Positions 1 through 9,445 of a DNA stretch of 56,691 nt are shown in pieces; the stretch's first letter is position 1; each line of letters starts with the position of its first letter. The DNA is from Bacillales bacterium. GTDB taxonomy: Bacteria; Bacillota; Bacilli; Bacillales; DASSOY01. Made by a program: the position numbers and the translations under genes. The stretch spans positions 1 through 56,691 of the forward strand of contig DASSOY010000035.1 of assembly GCA_035700025.1 (NCBI GenBank), read 5' to 3'. A model generated the notes under the pieces. That model saw nothing but the letters and a program-made list of their open reading frames with translations. It made no database searches and was not told the DNA's origin.

Positions 1-327
1 TTCGCGTGCCGTTCGCGCGACGTTCAACACACCGCCGTAACCGGTATCGATGTCGACCAACAATGGCAATCCGGCGGCACGAACGATTTCCCGCGCCCGT
101 TCCGCCATTTCTGTGGAACTGATAACGCCGAGATCCGGCAGTCCCCGGCTTGCGGTGTATGCCGCCCCGGACAAATAGAGCGCTTCAAATCCCGCTTGTT
201 TCGCCACAAGCGCTGACATGCCGTCGTGAGCGCCGGGAATTTTTAAGATATCATTATGGTTCATCAATTTGCGAAAGGTGCCGGCAAGCTCCATTTGTGA
301 TTTCGGTTGATTGATCAGCCAAGACAT
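1..327 (-). CDS. prpB: Methylisocitrate lyase family protein (PrpB/YqiQ), 3' end outside window
   Basis: Only the first 109 codons are present; the gene runs off the left edge. The isocitrate lyase/PEP mutase family cleaves 2-methylisocitrate to pyruvate and succinate in the 2-methylcitrate cycle. Visible family marks are the N-terminal IPGAHDGMSALVAKQAGF stretch, the YLSGAA segment and the metal/substrate-binding DIDTGYGG motif near residue 93. The ATG is preceded by GGGAGGAG at good spacing, 17 bases after the prpD stop, so it is probably the last or a late gene of the tctCBA-permease-prpD operon. Relatives in this family act on other substrates (2,3-dimethylmalate, oxaloacetate), so the exact substrate is inferred from the prpD neighbour. 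Confidence 0.88.
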   Translation of the reverse strand, partial: MSWLINQPKSQMELAGTFRKLMNHNDILKIPGAHDGMSALVAKQAGFEALYLSGAAYTASRGLPDLGVISSTEMAERAREIVRAAGLPLLVDIDTGYGGVLNVARTARE

Positions 328-344
328 AAGCTTCTCCTCCCTAT

Positions 345-1760
345 TTATACCGTCCATTCGTACATGAAATCCGCCACACTCATCTTTCGAAGCTGGGCAT
401 GGTCGGTGCACAGCTTGTAAAGCTTAGCTGCTCTTCGCTCTGGAAAATGCGCCGCCAAATTCTTCTTGAATTTTGCGAACAAGAGCGGCAGCCCTTCTTC
501 CCTTCTTCGCGGATGCCCGATCGGGTACTCGATCGTCACATTTTCCGTGCACGTGCCGTCTTTAAAATAAATTTGCACCGCATTGGCAATCGACCGTTTT
601 TCCGGATCTAAGTAGTCGAGGCTGAATCGTTCCCGTTCACGGACGACCATTTTCTCGCGAAGCGCGTCGATCCGCGCGTCTTCCGCCTCGTCATTTTCAT
701 AATGGTCGGCCGTCATTTCCCCGAAAATCAATCCAACTGCGGTAATGTACTGAATGCAATGATCCCGGTCGGCCGGGTTATGCAGCGGACCGGTCTTATC
801 GATGATCCGTTTCGCCGCTTCATGCGTCGTGATCACAACGCTTTCGATTTCACCAAGCCTTCCACGTACATCCTCATGAAGACGGATGGCCGCTTCCAAT
901 GCCGTTTGCGCATGAAACTCCGCCGGGTATGCAATTTTGAACAAGACGTTTTCGACAACATAAGAACCGAGCGGGCGCGCGAGCGTCACCTGTTTCCCGC
1001 CGAACATCGCATCCTCGACTCCCCAGGTGTCAGCGGTAATCGCTGTGGCATATCCCATCTCCCCTTTAAGCGCCGTCATGGCAAACCATACGCCCCGCCC
1101 AGCGGCATCAGCGGCCGCCCATGACTTTCGCGATCCAACATTTGGCGCGTGTCGGTACGTCCGCAAACTCGCGTTGTCGATCCACGCATTGGAAACCGCA
1201 TTCGCCGTTTCTTCAACCGTTCCGCCCAGCAGTGCACACGAAACAGCGGCAGAGGCAACTTTTACAAACAAAACGTGGTCAAGCCCTTCCCGGTTCAAAC
1301 TGTTTTCCAAAGCTAAGATCCCTTGGATTTCATGCGCCTTAACGATCGCTTCTAAGACTTCTTGCATCGTGAGCGGACGTTTCCCGCGCGCGATTCTTTC
1401 TCGGCTGACGTAGTCGGAAACTGCCAAGATCGCGGCGACATTATCAGAAGGATGCCCCCATTCAGCCGCCAGCCACGTGTCATTGTAATCGAGCCAGCGG
1501 ATCAAACATCCTATGTTGAAAGCGCCATTAACGGGATCGAGTTCAAACGGCGTTCCGGGAACCCGTGTCCCGTTCGGCACGATTGTGCCGGGGACGATCG
1601 GCCCAAGCAATTTCGTGCATTCGGGATAGCGCAGCGAAAGCACAGCGCAGCCGAGAGCATCCATCAAAACGTGGTTTGCCGTCTCCAGTGCTTTCTGCGA
1701 GTCAATTTTATGGCAAACGGCGTATTCAGCAACAGCATCAAGCAACGCATCTCTTTTCAA
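345..1760 (-). CDS. prpD: 2-methylcitrate dehydratase family protein (MmgE/PrpD)
   Basis: The MmgE/PrpD family dehydrates 2-methylcitrate to 2-methylaconitate. The sequence shows the family's [20 protein letters not shown] segment in the N-terminal helical domain and [15 protein letters not shown] further on. I chose a TTG start at 1760, because GAAAGGGG lies 8-9 bases before it; this gives 471 residues, the usual length for the Bacillus protein. Longer in-frame starts upstream would run into the preceding permease gene and lack a ribosome binding site. It lies between a DASS-type permease and prpB on the same strand. No citrate synthase (PrpC) gene is visible in the window, so the substrate may be made elsewhere or imported. 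cis-Aconitate decarboxylase and iminodisuccinate epimerase are alternative activities in this fold. Confidence 0.88.
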   Translation of the reverse strand: MKRDALLDAVAEYAVCHKIDSQKALETANHVLMDALGCAVLSLRYPECTKLLGPIVPGTIVPNGTRVPGTPFELDPVNGAFNIGCLIRWLDYNDTWLAAEWGHPSDNVAAILAVSDYVSRERIARGKRPLTMQEVLEAIVKAHEIQGILALENSLNREGLDHVLFVKVASAAVSCALLGGTVEETANAVSNAWIDNASLRTYRHAPNVGSRKSWAAADAAGRGVWFAMTALKGEMGYATAITADTWGVEDAMFGGKQVTLARPLGSYVVENVLFKIAYPAEFHAQTALEAAIRLHEDVRGRLGEIESVVITTHEAAKRIIDKTGPLHNPADRDHCIQYITAVGLIFGEMTADHYENDEAEDARIDALREKMVVRERERFSLDYLDPEKRSIANAVQIYFKDGTCTENVTIEYPIGHPRRREEGLPLLFAKFKKNLAAHFPERRAAKLYKLCTDHAQLRKMSVADFMYEWTV

Positions 1761-1798
1761 TCGTGTCGTTCCCCTTTCTTGCACTTTGATGTCCACTC

Positions 1799-3181
1799 TT
1801 AGAGAAGAACCGCCCAGTAATAGTGTACCGTAATCGCAATGATCGCCAACCAAATTCCGGCGACCGCTGTGCCGACACGAAACAAATCTTTTTCAGAGAA
1901 ATTGCCGTACGAATAATAGATCATGTGCACGGGGGACTGGGTGACGAGAAAAAATCCAGGAACCCCCGCCAAATAAACGGCCATGGTGAGAAGCAGTGAC
2001 GACGTCTCCCCTAAATAGCTTCCGATTTCAAGCGAAAGCGGAATCATGATCGTCATGAAACCCAAGAGGCTCACGAAAAACGTACGCAAAATTACCGTAG
2101 CGATTAAGAGGACAAGCAACACGGCGAACAAGTGATGGAACGAGAAATACGCGAAAAAATTTTCCGCCACCCACTCCAATGCGCCGGAACGGATAAGCAA
2201 GCGGGAAAGCAGAAGCGTCGAGGCAAAGAACAACAGCATCCCCCAATTGACTTGTTTTTTCGCGTCTTCCCATTTCCACACCCCAACGGCAGGTAACATC
2301 GTCAACACCGCACCAAAGAGCCCGATCATGGATATGGAATAGCCGTGCAACGGTTGTAAGATCCATAGGAAAATGGTGACGCCGATAATGGCGATCGTTC
2401 TCAGCTCAACACCGGATACGCTTCCGATGCGTGCGAGTTCAGCGTCGACGAATGAAATAATCGGCGCGGTGTCGATCTTTTCCGGCGGAAATACGAGCAT
2501 GAACACCATCCAAAGCAAAACAATGAAAACAACGATCGGCGGCATGAACAAAAGCATCCAATTCAAATAGTTGAGATCGAGCGAAGAGATCGACTGAAAC
2601 ATGCTGAACGCATACAGCGTGGAATTAGCACCCGTCACCACTGCCGCTCCGCCAATACTGACAATATAACTGCTTGCGATGAAAAGCGTTTTTGAGATGT
2701 TTTGCGCCTTCTGCCATTTGTTTACGTGCAACGAAACTTTCTCAAGCACCGATACCAACATGTTTCCTCTTCCGACATTCGATGGAACGCACAAGGCCAA
2801 AAACAAACCAAGCATCATGAACATGAACAACAAAAACCGGATGCTGCCTTTTGAGAACCGAAGCACGTAAAGCGACAGTCGGTGAGCGAGTCCCGAATTC
2901 AAGAAAGCTCCGGCAATGATATACGTGGAAAACAGCAGCCAAACGACGTCCGAGCCAAGGAAACTTAACGTCTTTTCAAACGTGAAAAAGTGAAACGAAA
3001 CGAGCAGCATTAAGAGCAATGAAGTGACGGGAGCTGGAAGCACGCCCCCCGTCCATAAAATTTGCGCAAGCACGAGGAGCGCAAAAGCTTGAATCATGCC
3101 GTTCCAATGAAAAATGACGGGAGAAACAAACAAAACATACAAGAGAAATGCAAAAATGAAATGCAATGATTGTCTGAACAT
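1799..3181 (-). CDS. DASS/SLC13-type anion permease
   Basis: A polytopic membrane protein of about 460 residues with some 11-12 hydrophobic segments, resembling the divalent anion:sodium symporter family that takes up di- and tricarboxylates. Family-like features are the repeated helix-hairpin layout, the [10 protein letters not shown] segment and an [15 protein letters not shown] end. The start is uncertain: ATG 3181 has GTGGAG 7 bases upstream, while ATG 3196 has no clear site. It lies 32 bases after tctA and 38 before prpD, all on one strand, so probably one transcript. Two unrelated carboxylate transporters in one operon with PrpD/PrpB suggest import of the compound these enzymes break down. 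The substrate cannot be read from the sequence. Confidence 0.8.
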   Translation of the reverse strand: MFRQSLHFIFAFLLYVLFVSPVIFHWNGMIQAFALLVLAQILWTGGVLPAPVTSLLLMLLVSFHFFTFEKTLSFLGSDVVWLLFSTYIIAGAFLNSGLAHRLSLYVLRFSKGSIRFLLFMFMMLGLFLALCVPSNVGRGNMLVSVLEKVSLHVNKWQKAQNISKTLFIASSYIVSIGGAAVVTGANSTLYAFSMFQSISSLDLNYLNWMLLFMPPIVVFIVLLWMVFMLVFPPEKIDTAPIISFVDAELARIGSVSGVELRTIAIIGVTIFLWILQPLHGYSISMIGLFGAVLTMLPAVGVWKWEDAKKQVNWGMLLFFASTLLLSRLLIRSGALEWVAENFFAYFSFHHLFAVLLVLLIATVILRTFFVSLLGFMTIMIPLSLEIGSYLGETSSLLLTMAVYLAGVPGFFLVTQSPVHMIYYSYGNFSEKDLFRVGTAVAGIWLAIIAITVHYYWAVLL

Positions 3182-3213
3182 ACGGCAACTCCACATCTAA
3201 AAGTGCAATCTTA

Positions 3214-4722
3214 TCACGACGGCATGTTCGGGTCTTGATTTTCCTTCTCGTTCTGGAATTTCTTCATGATTAAAGGATAGACGACGGACAAAATCGTCAG
3301 GCAGACCAAAATGACCGCTATGGGCGATGCAAAAAAGATATCCAGGCTCCCATCGGAGGCAACCAAACTTTTTCGGAAGTTTTGTTCCATGTCAGAACCG
3401 ACGATCAAGGCCAAAATAAGCGGCGCGATTGGAAAGTCGAAGATTTTCATGAACAAGCCGATAATGCCGAAGATCACTAGGATGTAAAAATCAATAATAC
3501 TGTAGTTCAATGTGTACGTGCCGATAAAAGCGAGCACTAAGATGAGCGGATAAAGAATTTTCGGCGGCACGTCCAAAATTTTCACGAATACGCTCACCAT
3601 GAAAATGTTAATGAGAAACAAAAAGATGTTGCCGAGAAACAAACTGTCGATCAACCCCCAGACGAGATCAGGGTCGTGTTCAAACAGCAACGGTCCCGGT
3701 TGAACCCCAAGCATGATCAACACACCAAGCATAACGGCCGTTGTTCCCGATCCGGGGATCCCCATCGTCAGCAGCGGAATCAACGCCCCGACAGAAGCCG
3801 AATTATTGGCCGTTTCCGGTGCCGCGACTCCTTCGATTGCACCTTTGCCGAATTCATGGGACCGTTTCGAAAGCGATTTTTCCGTGGAATAGCCGAGCAT
3901 GGACGCAAGCGAACCGCCAGCCCCCGGCAAAATGCCGATGATAAAGCCGATCGGTGTGCCTCTCATGATCGGGCCTTTGGAACGTTTCCATTGTTCTTTC
4001 GTAATCCAGACTCTGCCGTATTTCTTCTTCTTTTCAACCGGGTCGTCGATCGTTAAATAGTTGTACAACACTTCTCCGACCGCGTATACACCGATGATAA
4101 TGACGAGAAAATCGATGCCTCCGCTTAATTGCGGCAGCCCGAAAGTAAACCGATAAACACCCGTTTGCGTATCGACCCCGACCGTGGACAATAACAAGCC
4201 GACGGCCATCGACACAAACCCTTTCGTCATGTTCCCTACAGATAAAGAGACGACCGTAGAAAGAGTAAATAAAAAGAGCAAGAAATACTCAGCGGGGCCG
4301 AACTTCAAGGCTAAGTTGGCCATGGGAACAGCCAAAAACATAAATCCGACGACGGCGGCGATCGATCCGATGAACGAACCGATGGCACAAATGGCAATGG
4401 CCGCTCCAGCCTGACCGTTTTTCGACATTTGGTAGCCGTCGAATGTGGCGGCGATTGCCGACCCGTCACCCGGCGTGTTCAACAAAATCGAACTGATGGA
4501 GCCGCCGTACATAGCTCCCCCGTAAATGGCGGCCATTAAGATTAGGGCGCTCGTCGGATCCATGCCGAACGTAATCGGAATTAATACGGCGATTGCCGTA
4601 GCGGGACCGAGACCCGGGAGCATGCCGACGATCGTACCGATAAGTCCCCCGATCATAAGATAAATAATGTTATCCGGCTGCAGCGCCGTCATGAAACCGT
4701 GCAAGATTTGCTGAAAATCCAA
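3214..4722 (-). CDS. tctA: Tripartite tricarboxylate transporter large permease TctA
   Basis: The large membrane subunit of the TTT family, which imports carboxylates with a periplasmic-type binding protein and is driven by an ion gradient. It has 502 residues, about 12 membrane segments, and the family-typical [19 protein letters not shown] and [16 protein letters not shown] stretches in the first half, repeated in degenerate form in the second half ([16 protein letters not shown] and [15 protein letters not shown]). The start is TTG at 4722 with a run of six G about 10 bases upstream; no ATG gives a better fit. It follows tctB by 16 bases, so tctC-tctB-tctA form one operon. Confidence 0.93.
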   Translation of the reverse strand: MDFQQILHGFMTALQPDNIIYLMIGGLIGTIVGMLPGLGPATAIAVLIPITFGMDPTSALILMAAIYGGAMYGGSISSILLNTPGDGSAIAATFDGYQMSKNGQAGAAIAICAIGSFIGSIAAVVGFMFLAVPMANLALKFGPAEYFLLFLFTLSTVVSLSVGNMTKGFVSMAVGLLLSTVGVDTQTGVYRFTFGLPQLSGGIDFLVIIIGVYAVGEVLYNYLTIDDPVEKKKKYGRVWITKEQWKRSKGPIMRGTPIGFIIGILPGAGGSLASMLGYSTEKSLSKRSHEFGKGAIEGVAAPETANNSASVGALIPLLTMGIPGSGTTAVMLGVLIMLGVQPGPLLFEHDPDLVWGLIDSLFLGNIFLFLINIFMVSVFVKILDVPPKILYPLILVLAFIGTYTLNYSIIDFYILVIFGIIGLFMKIFDFPIAPLILALIVGSDMEQNFRKSLVASDGSLDIFFASPIAVILVCLTILSVVYPLIMKKFQNEKENQDPNMPS

Positions 4723-4738
4723 AAACGTAACCCCCCAA

Positions 4739-5188
4739 CTAAGGCAAACTGATATCCAATAATCCAGTAAAGGCGTACCACGAGCCTAAAGTGAACAATA
4801 TCGTGACACTGACGTTCGTGATCCATTTGTTTTTGCCGTTAACGATGAACAACAGCACGCCTAGAAACAAAAAAGTCGAAACCAAATAACCGAGGCTTTC
4901 GAACATTACCGTGTAAATGACGCACAAAACGAGTGTCGAGATGATGAGCAACGGCGCCCGCCCTTCTTTCAACAAAGCCATTTCGCGCTTGTTTCCATGA
5001 TCGGCTTTGAAAACGTTGAACAAATACACAAGGCTTGCCAAAAATAGGAACACGCTGACCAAGATGGGAAAATATAAAGGTCCATACGGATCTCCGAGTG
5101 TAGCTTTCGGCAACCGAATCGATAAAATAAAAGAAATTACGCCGATCATGAGAAAAAATACCGGCATCATGTATTTCGTCGCATTCAT
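4739..5188 (-). CDS. tctB: Tripartite tricarboxylate transporter small subunit TctB
   Basis: A 149-residue protein with four predicted membrane helices, the expected size and layout for the poorly conserved small TTT membrane subunit. I chose ATG 5188 because GGAAGGAG sits 8 bases upstream; a longer in-frame reading to 5251 adds charged residues before the first helix and has no ribosome binding site. The position between tctC and tctA gives the identity more surely than the sequence does. Between tctC and tctB there is a short palindrome-rich gap (about 5189-5267, with GGATCC repeated as an inverted pair) that could tune the level of the binding protein against the membrane subunits. Confidence 0.88.
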   Translation of the reverse strand: MNATKYMMPVFFLMIGVISFILSIRLPKATLGDPYGPLYFPILVSVFLFLASLVYLFNVFKADHGNKREMALLKEGRAPLLIISTLVLCVIYTVMFESLGYLVSTFLFLGVLLFIVNGKNKWITNVSVTILFTLGSWYAFTGLLDISLP

Positions 5189-5267
5189 TTCGTCGTCTCC
5201 TTCCGACCGTCCTTGAAAGATCGAAATGGATCCTTTAGGATCCATTTCCATCGATCAAATGGACGAA

Positions 5268-6248
5268 TTATTTCGTCAACCCTGAGCTTTGCAGGAGATC
5301 GGCATATTTTTCCGTTTCCGATTTCAAGAATTTTTTCGTTTCGGCACTGTCTTTGTAAAACGATTCCCATTCGTTGTTTTTCAAGATTTGTTTCCATTCG
5401 TCGGTCTCGACCATAGCCCCGATTTTTTCATCCCAATAAGCGATTTCTTCTTCCGACATGTTCGGCGGACCCATGACGCCTCTCCAGTGCGGGAATACCA
5501 TGTCCACACCTTCTTCTTTCCACGTCGGAACTTTCTCAAGACCTTCAATTCGTTCCGCGGAAGTTACCGCCAAAATGTTGATCTTTCCTGCCAAGTACTG
5601 TTGCTTCGCTTCGGAGACCGACATCGTCGCTACGTCGACATGGCCACCTGCTAGAGCGGTTACAACATCGCCGCCGCTTTCATAAACGAGAAAATCAAGT
5701 TTCGTGACGTCCACCCCGTAAGTTTTCGCCGCTTGAACGATCGACAGGTGATCGTCGTTGCCAAGACCCGGGGCAACCCCGATTTTCAACGACTTCGGAT
5801 CTTCCTTCAATTTTTCCATAACTTCCTTAGCGCTTTTGATCTTCGAATCCTTCGGTACGGCGATCGAGGACCATTCGGTCGTTAAAATGGCGATCGGGGT
5901 AAAATCTTCGTACGTTAATTTGCTGTGGCCCAACAAATTGTTGGTAATGATAAGGCTGGAGTTGATCGACAACGTATGCGCGTCTTTCGTTTTGAGATAC
6001 TTCCAGCCGACTTCGCCGCTGCCGCCCGGTTTGTTGACGACGTTGATCGGTTTGTCGACGAGGTTTTTCTCTTCAAGAACTTTTTGCATCGAACGTGCGG
6101 TCAAGTCCCATCCGCCGCCTGGCGATGCAGGTGCGATAAATTCAATGTTTTTCGTCGGAAACGCACTGCTTCCTCCAGATCCTTGCGATGAGCACGCGGA
6201 TACAATGAGCAATAATAGAGCAACAAGCACAAAAGATAATTTCTTCAA
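5268..6248 (-). CDS. tctC: Tripartite tricarboxylate transporter substrate-binding lipoprotein TctC (Bug family)
   Basis: A 326-residue extracytoplasmic binding protein of the Bug/TctC family. The N-terminus is a lipoprotein signal (KK, hydrophobic core, lipobox VSAC with Cys near residue 19), so it is anchored to the outer face of the membrane. The family ligand-binding loop is recognisable at IEFIAPASPGGGWDLTAR and VNKPGGSGEVGW. TTG 6248 fits best: GGAGGG lies 6 bases upstream, whereas the in-frame ATG two codons earlier touches the G-run. It is the first gene of the transporter operon and has a cre box in its promoter region. The ligand is unknown; methylcitrate, citrate or tricarballylate fit the context. 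Confidence 0.92.
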   Translation of the reverse strand: MKKLSFVLVALLLLIVSACSSQGSGGSSAFPTKNIEFIAPASPGGGWDLTARSMQKVLEEKNLVDKPINVVNKPGGSGEVGWKYLKTKDAHTLSINSSLIITNNLLGHSKLTYEDFTPIAILTTEWSSIAVPKDSKIKSAKEVMEKLKEDPKSLKIGVAPGLGNDDHLSIVQAAKTYGVDVTKLDFLVYESGGDVVTALAGGHVDVATMSVSEAKQQYLAGKINILAVTSAERIEGLEKVPTWKEEGVDMVFPHWRGVMGPPNMSEEEIAYWDEKIGAMVETDEWKQILKNNEWESFYKDSAETKKFLKSETEKYADLLQSSGLTK

Positions 6249-6293
6249 AGTCATCCCTCCGTAATGATTTTCACTCTTTACACAACGATCATA

Positions 6294-6308
6294 ATGGAAA
6301 CGTTTTCT
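6294..6308. promoter_or_regulatory. cre box (CcpA operator) upstream of tctC
   Basis: ATGGAAACGTTTTCT matches the Bacillus cre consensus WTGNAANCGNWNNCW at every defined position. It lies 46 bases before the tctC start codon, between that gene and the terminator of the regulator gene, so CcpA bound here would be expected to repress the transporter/prp operon when preferred sugars are present. The match is seen directly; the regulation is inferred. Confidence 0.65.
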
Positions 6309-6373
6309 TTTGTAACCGTTGTTTAAATAAAACGTATTAAGGATTTAAAGGACGTTTTGTTCATTTTGTTCAC

Positions 6374-6410
6374 GAAAAACCATCTTGATCGGCCATCAAG
6401 ATGGTTTTTC
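6374..6410 (-). terminator. Intrinsic terminator after the response-regulator gene
   Basis: A perfect 16-bp stem with a 5-base loop (GAAAAACCATCTTGAT paired with its complement) ends in a T-run on the minus strand. It overlaps the stop codon of the regulator gene (6396-6398), so it separates the two-component genes from tctC. Confidence 0.85.
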
Positions 6411-7088
6411 CGACGGATAATATTTTCGTTCCGGCCTGCCGACGATGCCGTATTCGAGATCTGCATGAACTTGGCCGACGGAAAGTAAATACTCCAAATA
6501 CCTTCTCGCCGTTGTTCGCGAGGCCCCCATTTGCTTGCCCAATTCTTCGGCAGTCATACCGCTGCTCGTCTTTTCAATCATCGTTTTCACTTTCGTAAGC
6601 GTGAGCGTATCGATCCCTTTCGGAAGCGGTTCGTGATTCTCGGCTTTTCCTGTTTCTTTATGGAAAAGCTTGTCAACCACTGACTGATTAATATCCGTTT
6701 GCTCCGCCTGCGTTAATTTTTCACGATATTGTTTATAATCTTCGATTGTCTGCACAAAACGTTCCAATGAGACCGGCTTGATCAAATAGCTGACCACGCC
6801 GTTGCGGATGGACGTTTCCAAAAGTTTTTTCTCCGTCGCAGCAGTGATCATAATGATATCGACATCGGGAAAATGTTCGCGGACTTTCGGAAGCAAATCA
6901 GTGCCTAATTCGTCGGGCATGTAAATATCGAGCAACAGCAAATCTACTTTTTGTTGCTGCAACAATTCCATCGTTTCGGCTCCGGTTAACGCTTTTCCGA
7001 CAAGCGTGACCCCTTGAACTTTTTCCAAAAACCGCTCATGAACCAAAGCGACCCTGAAATCATCTTCCGCTATCGCTACATTAAGCAC
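6396..7088 (-). CDS. Response regulator of the CitB/DctR/MalR family
   Basis: A 230-residue transcription regulator. Residues 1-125 form a receiver domain with the acidic pair AEDD, the phosphoacceptor in LLLLDIYMP (about Asp53) and Lys in LIKPVSLE. The C-terminal part has a helix-turn-helix (TAEELGKQMGASRTTARRYLEYL) typical of CitB-like regulators. GTG 7088 is chosen, with AAGGGGGAG 7 bases before it; the start is 1 base after the kinase stop, so the two genes are translationally coupled. The partner kinase belongs to the citrate/C4-dicarboxylate sensor family, and the next operon is a tricarboxylate transporter, so its target is probably tctC. Confidence 0.9.
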   Translation of the reverse strand: MLNVAIAEDDFRVALVHERFLEKVQGVTLVGKALTGAETMELLQQQKVDLLLLDIYMPDELGTDLLPKVREHFPDVDIIMITAATEKKLLETSIRNGVVSYLIKPVSLERFVQTIEDYKQYREKLTQAEQTDINQSVVDKLFHKETGKAENHEPLPKGIDTLTLTKVKTMIEKTSSGMTAEELGKQMGASRTTARRYLEYLLSVGQVHADLEYGIVGRPERKYYPSEKPS

Positions 7089-7089
7089 G

Positions 7090-8730
7090 TCACTTCTCCC
7101 CCTTCTTTGGCACGTATACGGTGAATACCGTTCCACCGCCTTCCGGTTGATCCACCTCGATCGTCCCGTTCCATTCTTTGACGACTTTATGGACGTTCGA
7201 CAGGCCGTATCCCCTGTCGGTTCCTTTTTTCAAAGAAAACCTGATCGTGAACAATTGATTCAGCGCTTCTTCCGACATCCCATGGCCGTTGTCAGCGACT
7301 TCGAAGACGATATCGTTTCCAACATCCATTACAAAAAATTCAACCTTCTTGTTTTCTTGGTCTTGTACCGCTTCGATCGCGTTATCGATTAAATTGCCAA
7401 GGACGGTGATCAATTGCGAGATATGAATACGTCCCGGAAGCATTTGCAGCGAACTGTTCGGATCAATGGTAAATTCGACTTTTTTCTCTGAAGCTTTGCC
7501 GATTTTTCCGAGCAAAATTGCCTGAACTTTCGCGTCGCGGATTTGATCGAACAAGATTCGATTTTGCAGCATATGGCTGCCGGCTTCATTTTGGATCATA
7601 TTGATCGCTTCTTCGTATTCCCCGAGCTGCAGCAACCCGGACAAAACATACAATTTGTTCGTAAATTCATGGGTTTGCGCTCGTAGATCTTCCGAGTACT
7701 TTTGCACTTCAGACAAAGTGACGATCATGTTTTGAATTTCCGTCTTGTCGCGAAAACTGGACACGACCCCGACGATCTTTCCGTTTTCCTCAACCGGCGT
7801 TCGGTTGACGATCAATACCTTATCGTTCAACTCGATTTCTCGATTTGTTTCCGGTTTTCCCGTTTTTAATACTCTCAATAAATGCGAGCTTGGAAATAAC
7901 TTCTTGTAAGACTGACCAATCGCTTCCTCGTTTAACCCGAGCATTTCTCTTGCCGAATGGTTTAACATCGTAATCATGCCGTTTTCATCTGTCGCGATCA
8001 CCCCTTCTTTGATCGATAACAAGACGGCATTTCGCTCGCGATACAGCGAAGCAATTTGGTACGGTTCCAGTCCGAGCGTATCTTTCTTGATGTTCCTGGC
8101 GAGCAGTATGCTGCCGGCAGCGCCGACCATCAGCACAGCTAATGCCCACAAGGAGCTTTTCGCTACTTTTTTCAATACTTGTTTTTCAATGTCTTCCAAT
8201 AAAAAACCGACGGTCACGACACCGACGCTTCGTTCATATTTTCCGTAATCGATAAAAATCGGCGCTTTCCCGCGGATCATCGGGCCAAGCCGTCCGGTCG
8301 CCGTTGAATTGTAGCTTCCTCCGAAGACGAGTGCCATATAGTTGTCGCCGGGTATCACCTTTTCTCCGATCAGGCTCGCGTCCGGATAAGAATACATCGT
8401 CCCTTGACGATTGGAAACGATCACTTCTGCTGCGCCGACCTCATAACGAACTTGCTCAGCCACCGGCTGAATTTCGGCCGACGGATCCTCCGATCGGAAA
8501 GCCTGTTTGACGGCAGGCATGAAAGAAACCATTTTTGCCGTCTGAAGTGCCAATTTCGCCGTTTTCTCATGGATTTCTTTCGATTCAAGATAGACCGAAA
8601 TACCAGTTTGCAAAAGAATGACGAATAAGATCAATGAAATCACGAGTGTTAATATTTTCGTTTGCAACGATACGTTCAACAACTTGTTCACAACATGCCT
8701 CAACCCCGAATTCGATGTCTTTGTTTTCAC
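7090..8730 (-). CDS. Sensor histidine kinase of the CitA/DcuS family
   Basis: A membrane sensor of about 546 residues. Order: transmembrane helix (about 25-47), extracytoplasmic PDC/Cache-type domain (about 48-190), second helix (about 193-213), PAS domain (about 235-335), then an HEFTNKL phosphorylation site near His355 in a Spo0B-like dimerisation helix, and an ATPase domain with NLIDNAIEA, DNGHGMSEE and GYGLSNVHKV. Known relatives sense citrate, malate or fumarate through the extracytoplasmic domain. The start is uncertain: GTG 8730 has no strong binding site; GTG 8691, preceded by TTGAGG, is an alternative. It is followed by its regulator and, after a terminator, by tctCBA. Confidence 0.9.
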   Translation of the reverse strand: MKTKTSNSGLRHVVNKLLNVSLQTKILTLVISLILFVILLQTGISVYLESKEIHEKTAKLALQTAKMVSFMPAVKQAFRSEDPSAEIQPVAEQVRYEVGAAEVIVSNRQGTMYSYPDASLIGEKVIPGDNYMALVFGGSYNSTATGRLGPMIRGKAPIFIDYGKYERSVGVVTVGFLLEDIEKQVLKKVAKSSLWALAVLMVGAAGSILLARNIKKDTLGLEPYQIASLYRERNAVLLSIKEGVIATDENGMITMLNHSAREMLGLNEEAIGQSYKKLFPSSHLLRVLKTGKPETNREIELNDKVLIVNRTPVEENGKIVGVVSSFRDKTEIQNMIVTLSEVQKYSEDLRAQTHEFTNKLYVLSGLLQLGEYEEAINMIQNEAGSHMLQNRILFDQIRDAKVQAILLGKIGKASEKKVEFTIDPNSSLQMLPGRIHISQLITVLGNLIDNAIEAVQDQENKKVEFFVMDVGNDIVFEVADNGHGMSEEALNQLFTIRFSLKKGTDRGYGLSNVHKVVKEWNGTIEVDQPEGGGTVFTVYVPKKGEK

Positions 8731-8790
8731 TATTTTAGCAAATTTTCTTCAAAGCAACAGTAAAAAATGTTGTTTGCATCTACAAATATA

Positions 8791-8820
8791 TTTACAATAT
8801 ACATATACGTAGTTTATAAT
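8791..8820 (+). promoter_or_regulatory. Sigma-A promoter of the EXLDI-family gene
   Basis: TTTACA at 8791-8796 and TATAAT at 8815-8820 are separated by 18 bases, 38 bases before the start codon. The spacer is rich in TATAC/GTATA steps and contains TACGTA, so a repressor could bind here, but I see no clear operator. Confidence 0.6.
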
Positions 8821-8857
8821 GATATAAAACACAATCCCAATAAAGGAGGTAACATGC

Positions 8858-9445
8858 ATGCCCAACAAAACGATTTATGTGACAGACGCCGACCTTGAAA
8901 CATTCGAACGAGCCCAAGAGTTGGCAGGCGACAATTTATCGGCGACCATCGCCCAAGCCTTGCGGCGATACATTAAAGCCGAGGAAGCAAAGCAGCAAGG
9001 ATTCGAAGAAATTCGCATCAAAGTCGGCGAAAAAGGCACGTACACGTACAAACGATTCATTGGAAAAGAACTAGCGAGAACCCATATCGTCGACCGCGAA
9101 TTGAAACGGGTGACGGTGCTTATCGTCTATCAAACCGCGAAAAAAAGATTTGCGCTTTACACGAAAGAAATTCACAATTGGTCGTTGAATGAATTCGTGC
9201 AAAACGTGAATAAAAAAACCGAAGACTTGTCGGAAAAAATTCTTTCCGAAAAGCTCCGGCAAAAGTTGAATTTCAAGTTTTCGTTTGACTTTGACGACGA
9301 ATTTGGCGTTTGGTCGAAACCGAATAAGTACCGCTTCGACGTGTTCGAAACCGAAGACGAATTGAAGGAACATCTTCCGGCCGATCTCGCCAACGCCGTT
9401 CATAGCCAGTTAAACGGCGAATCGGACGTATTCATGGATATTTAA
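8858..9445 (+). CDS. EXLDI-family protein with ribbon-helix-helix-like N-terminus
   Basis: A 195-residue soluble protein. The N-terminal 45 residues (TIYVTDADLETFERAQEL…SATIAQALRRYI) look like a ribbon-helix-helix/CopG-type fold; the rest is charged, and it ends in ESDVFMDI, which resembles the C-terminal motif that names the EXLDI family (function unknown). AAAGGAGGT lies 9 bases before ATG and a good sigma-A promoter lies upstream, so expression should be strong. It is monocistronic and converges on hemY, overlapping it by 4 bases at the stop codons. A DNA-binding role is inferred from the N-terminus only. Confidence 0.75.
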   Translation: MPNKTIYVTDADLETFERAQELAGDNLSATIAQALRRYIKAEEAKQQGFEEIRIKVGEKGTYTYKRFIGKELARTHIVDRELKRVTVLIVYQTAKKRFALYTKEIHNWSLNEFVQNVNKKTEDLSEKILSEKLRQKLNFKFSFDFDDEFGVWSKPNKYRFDVFETEDELKEHLPADLANAVHSQLNGESDVFMDI

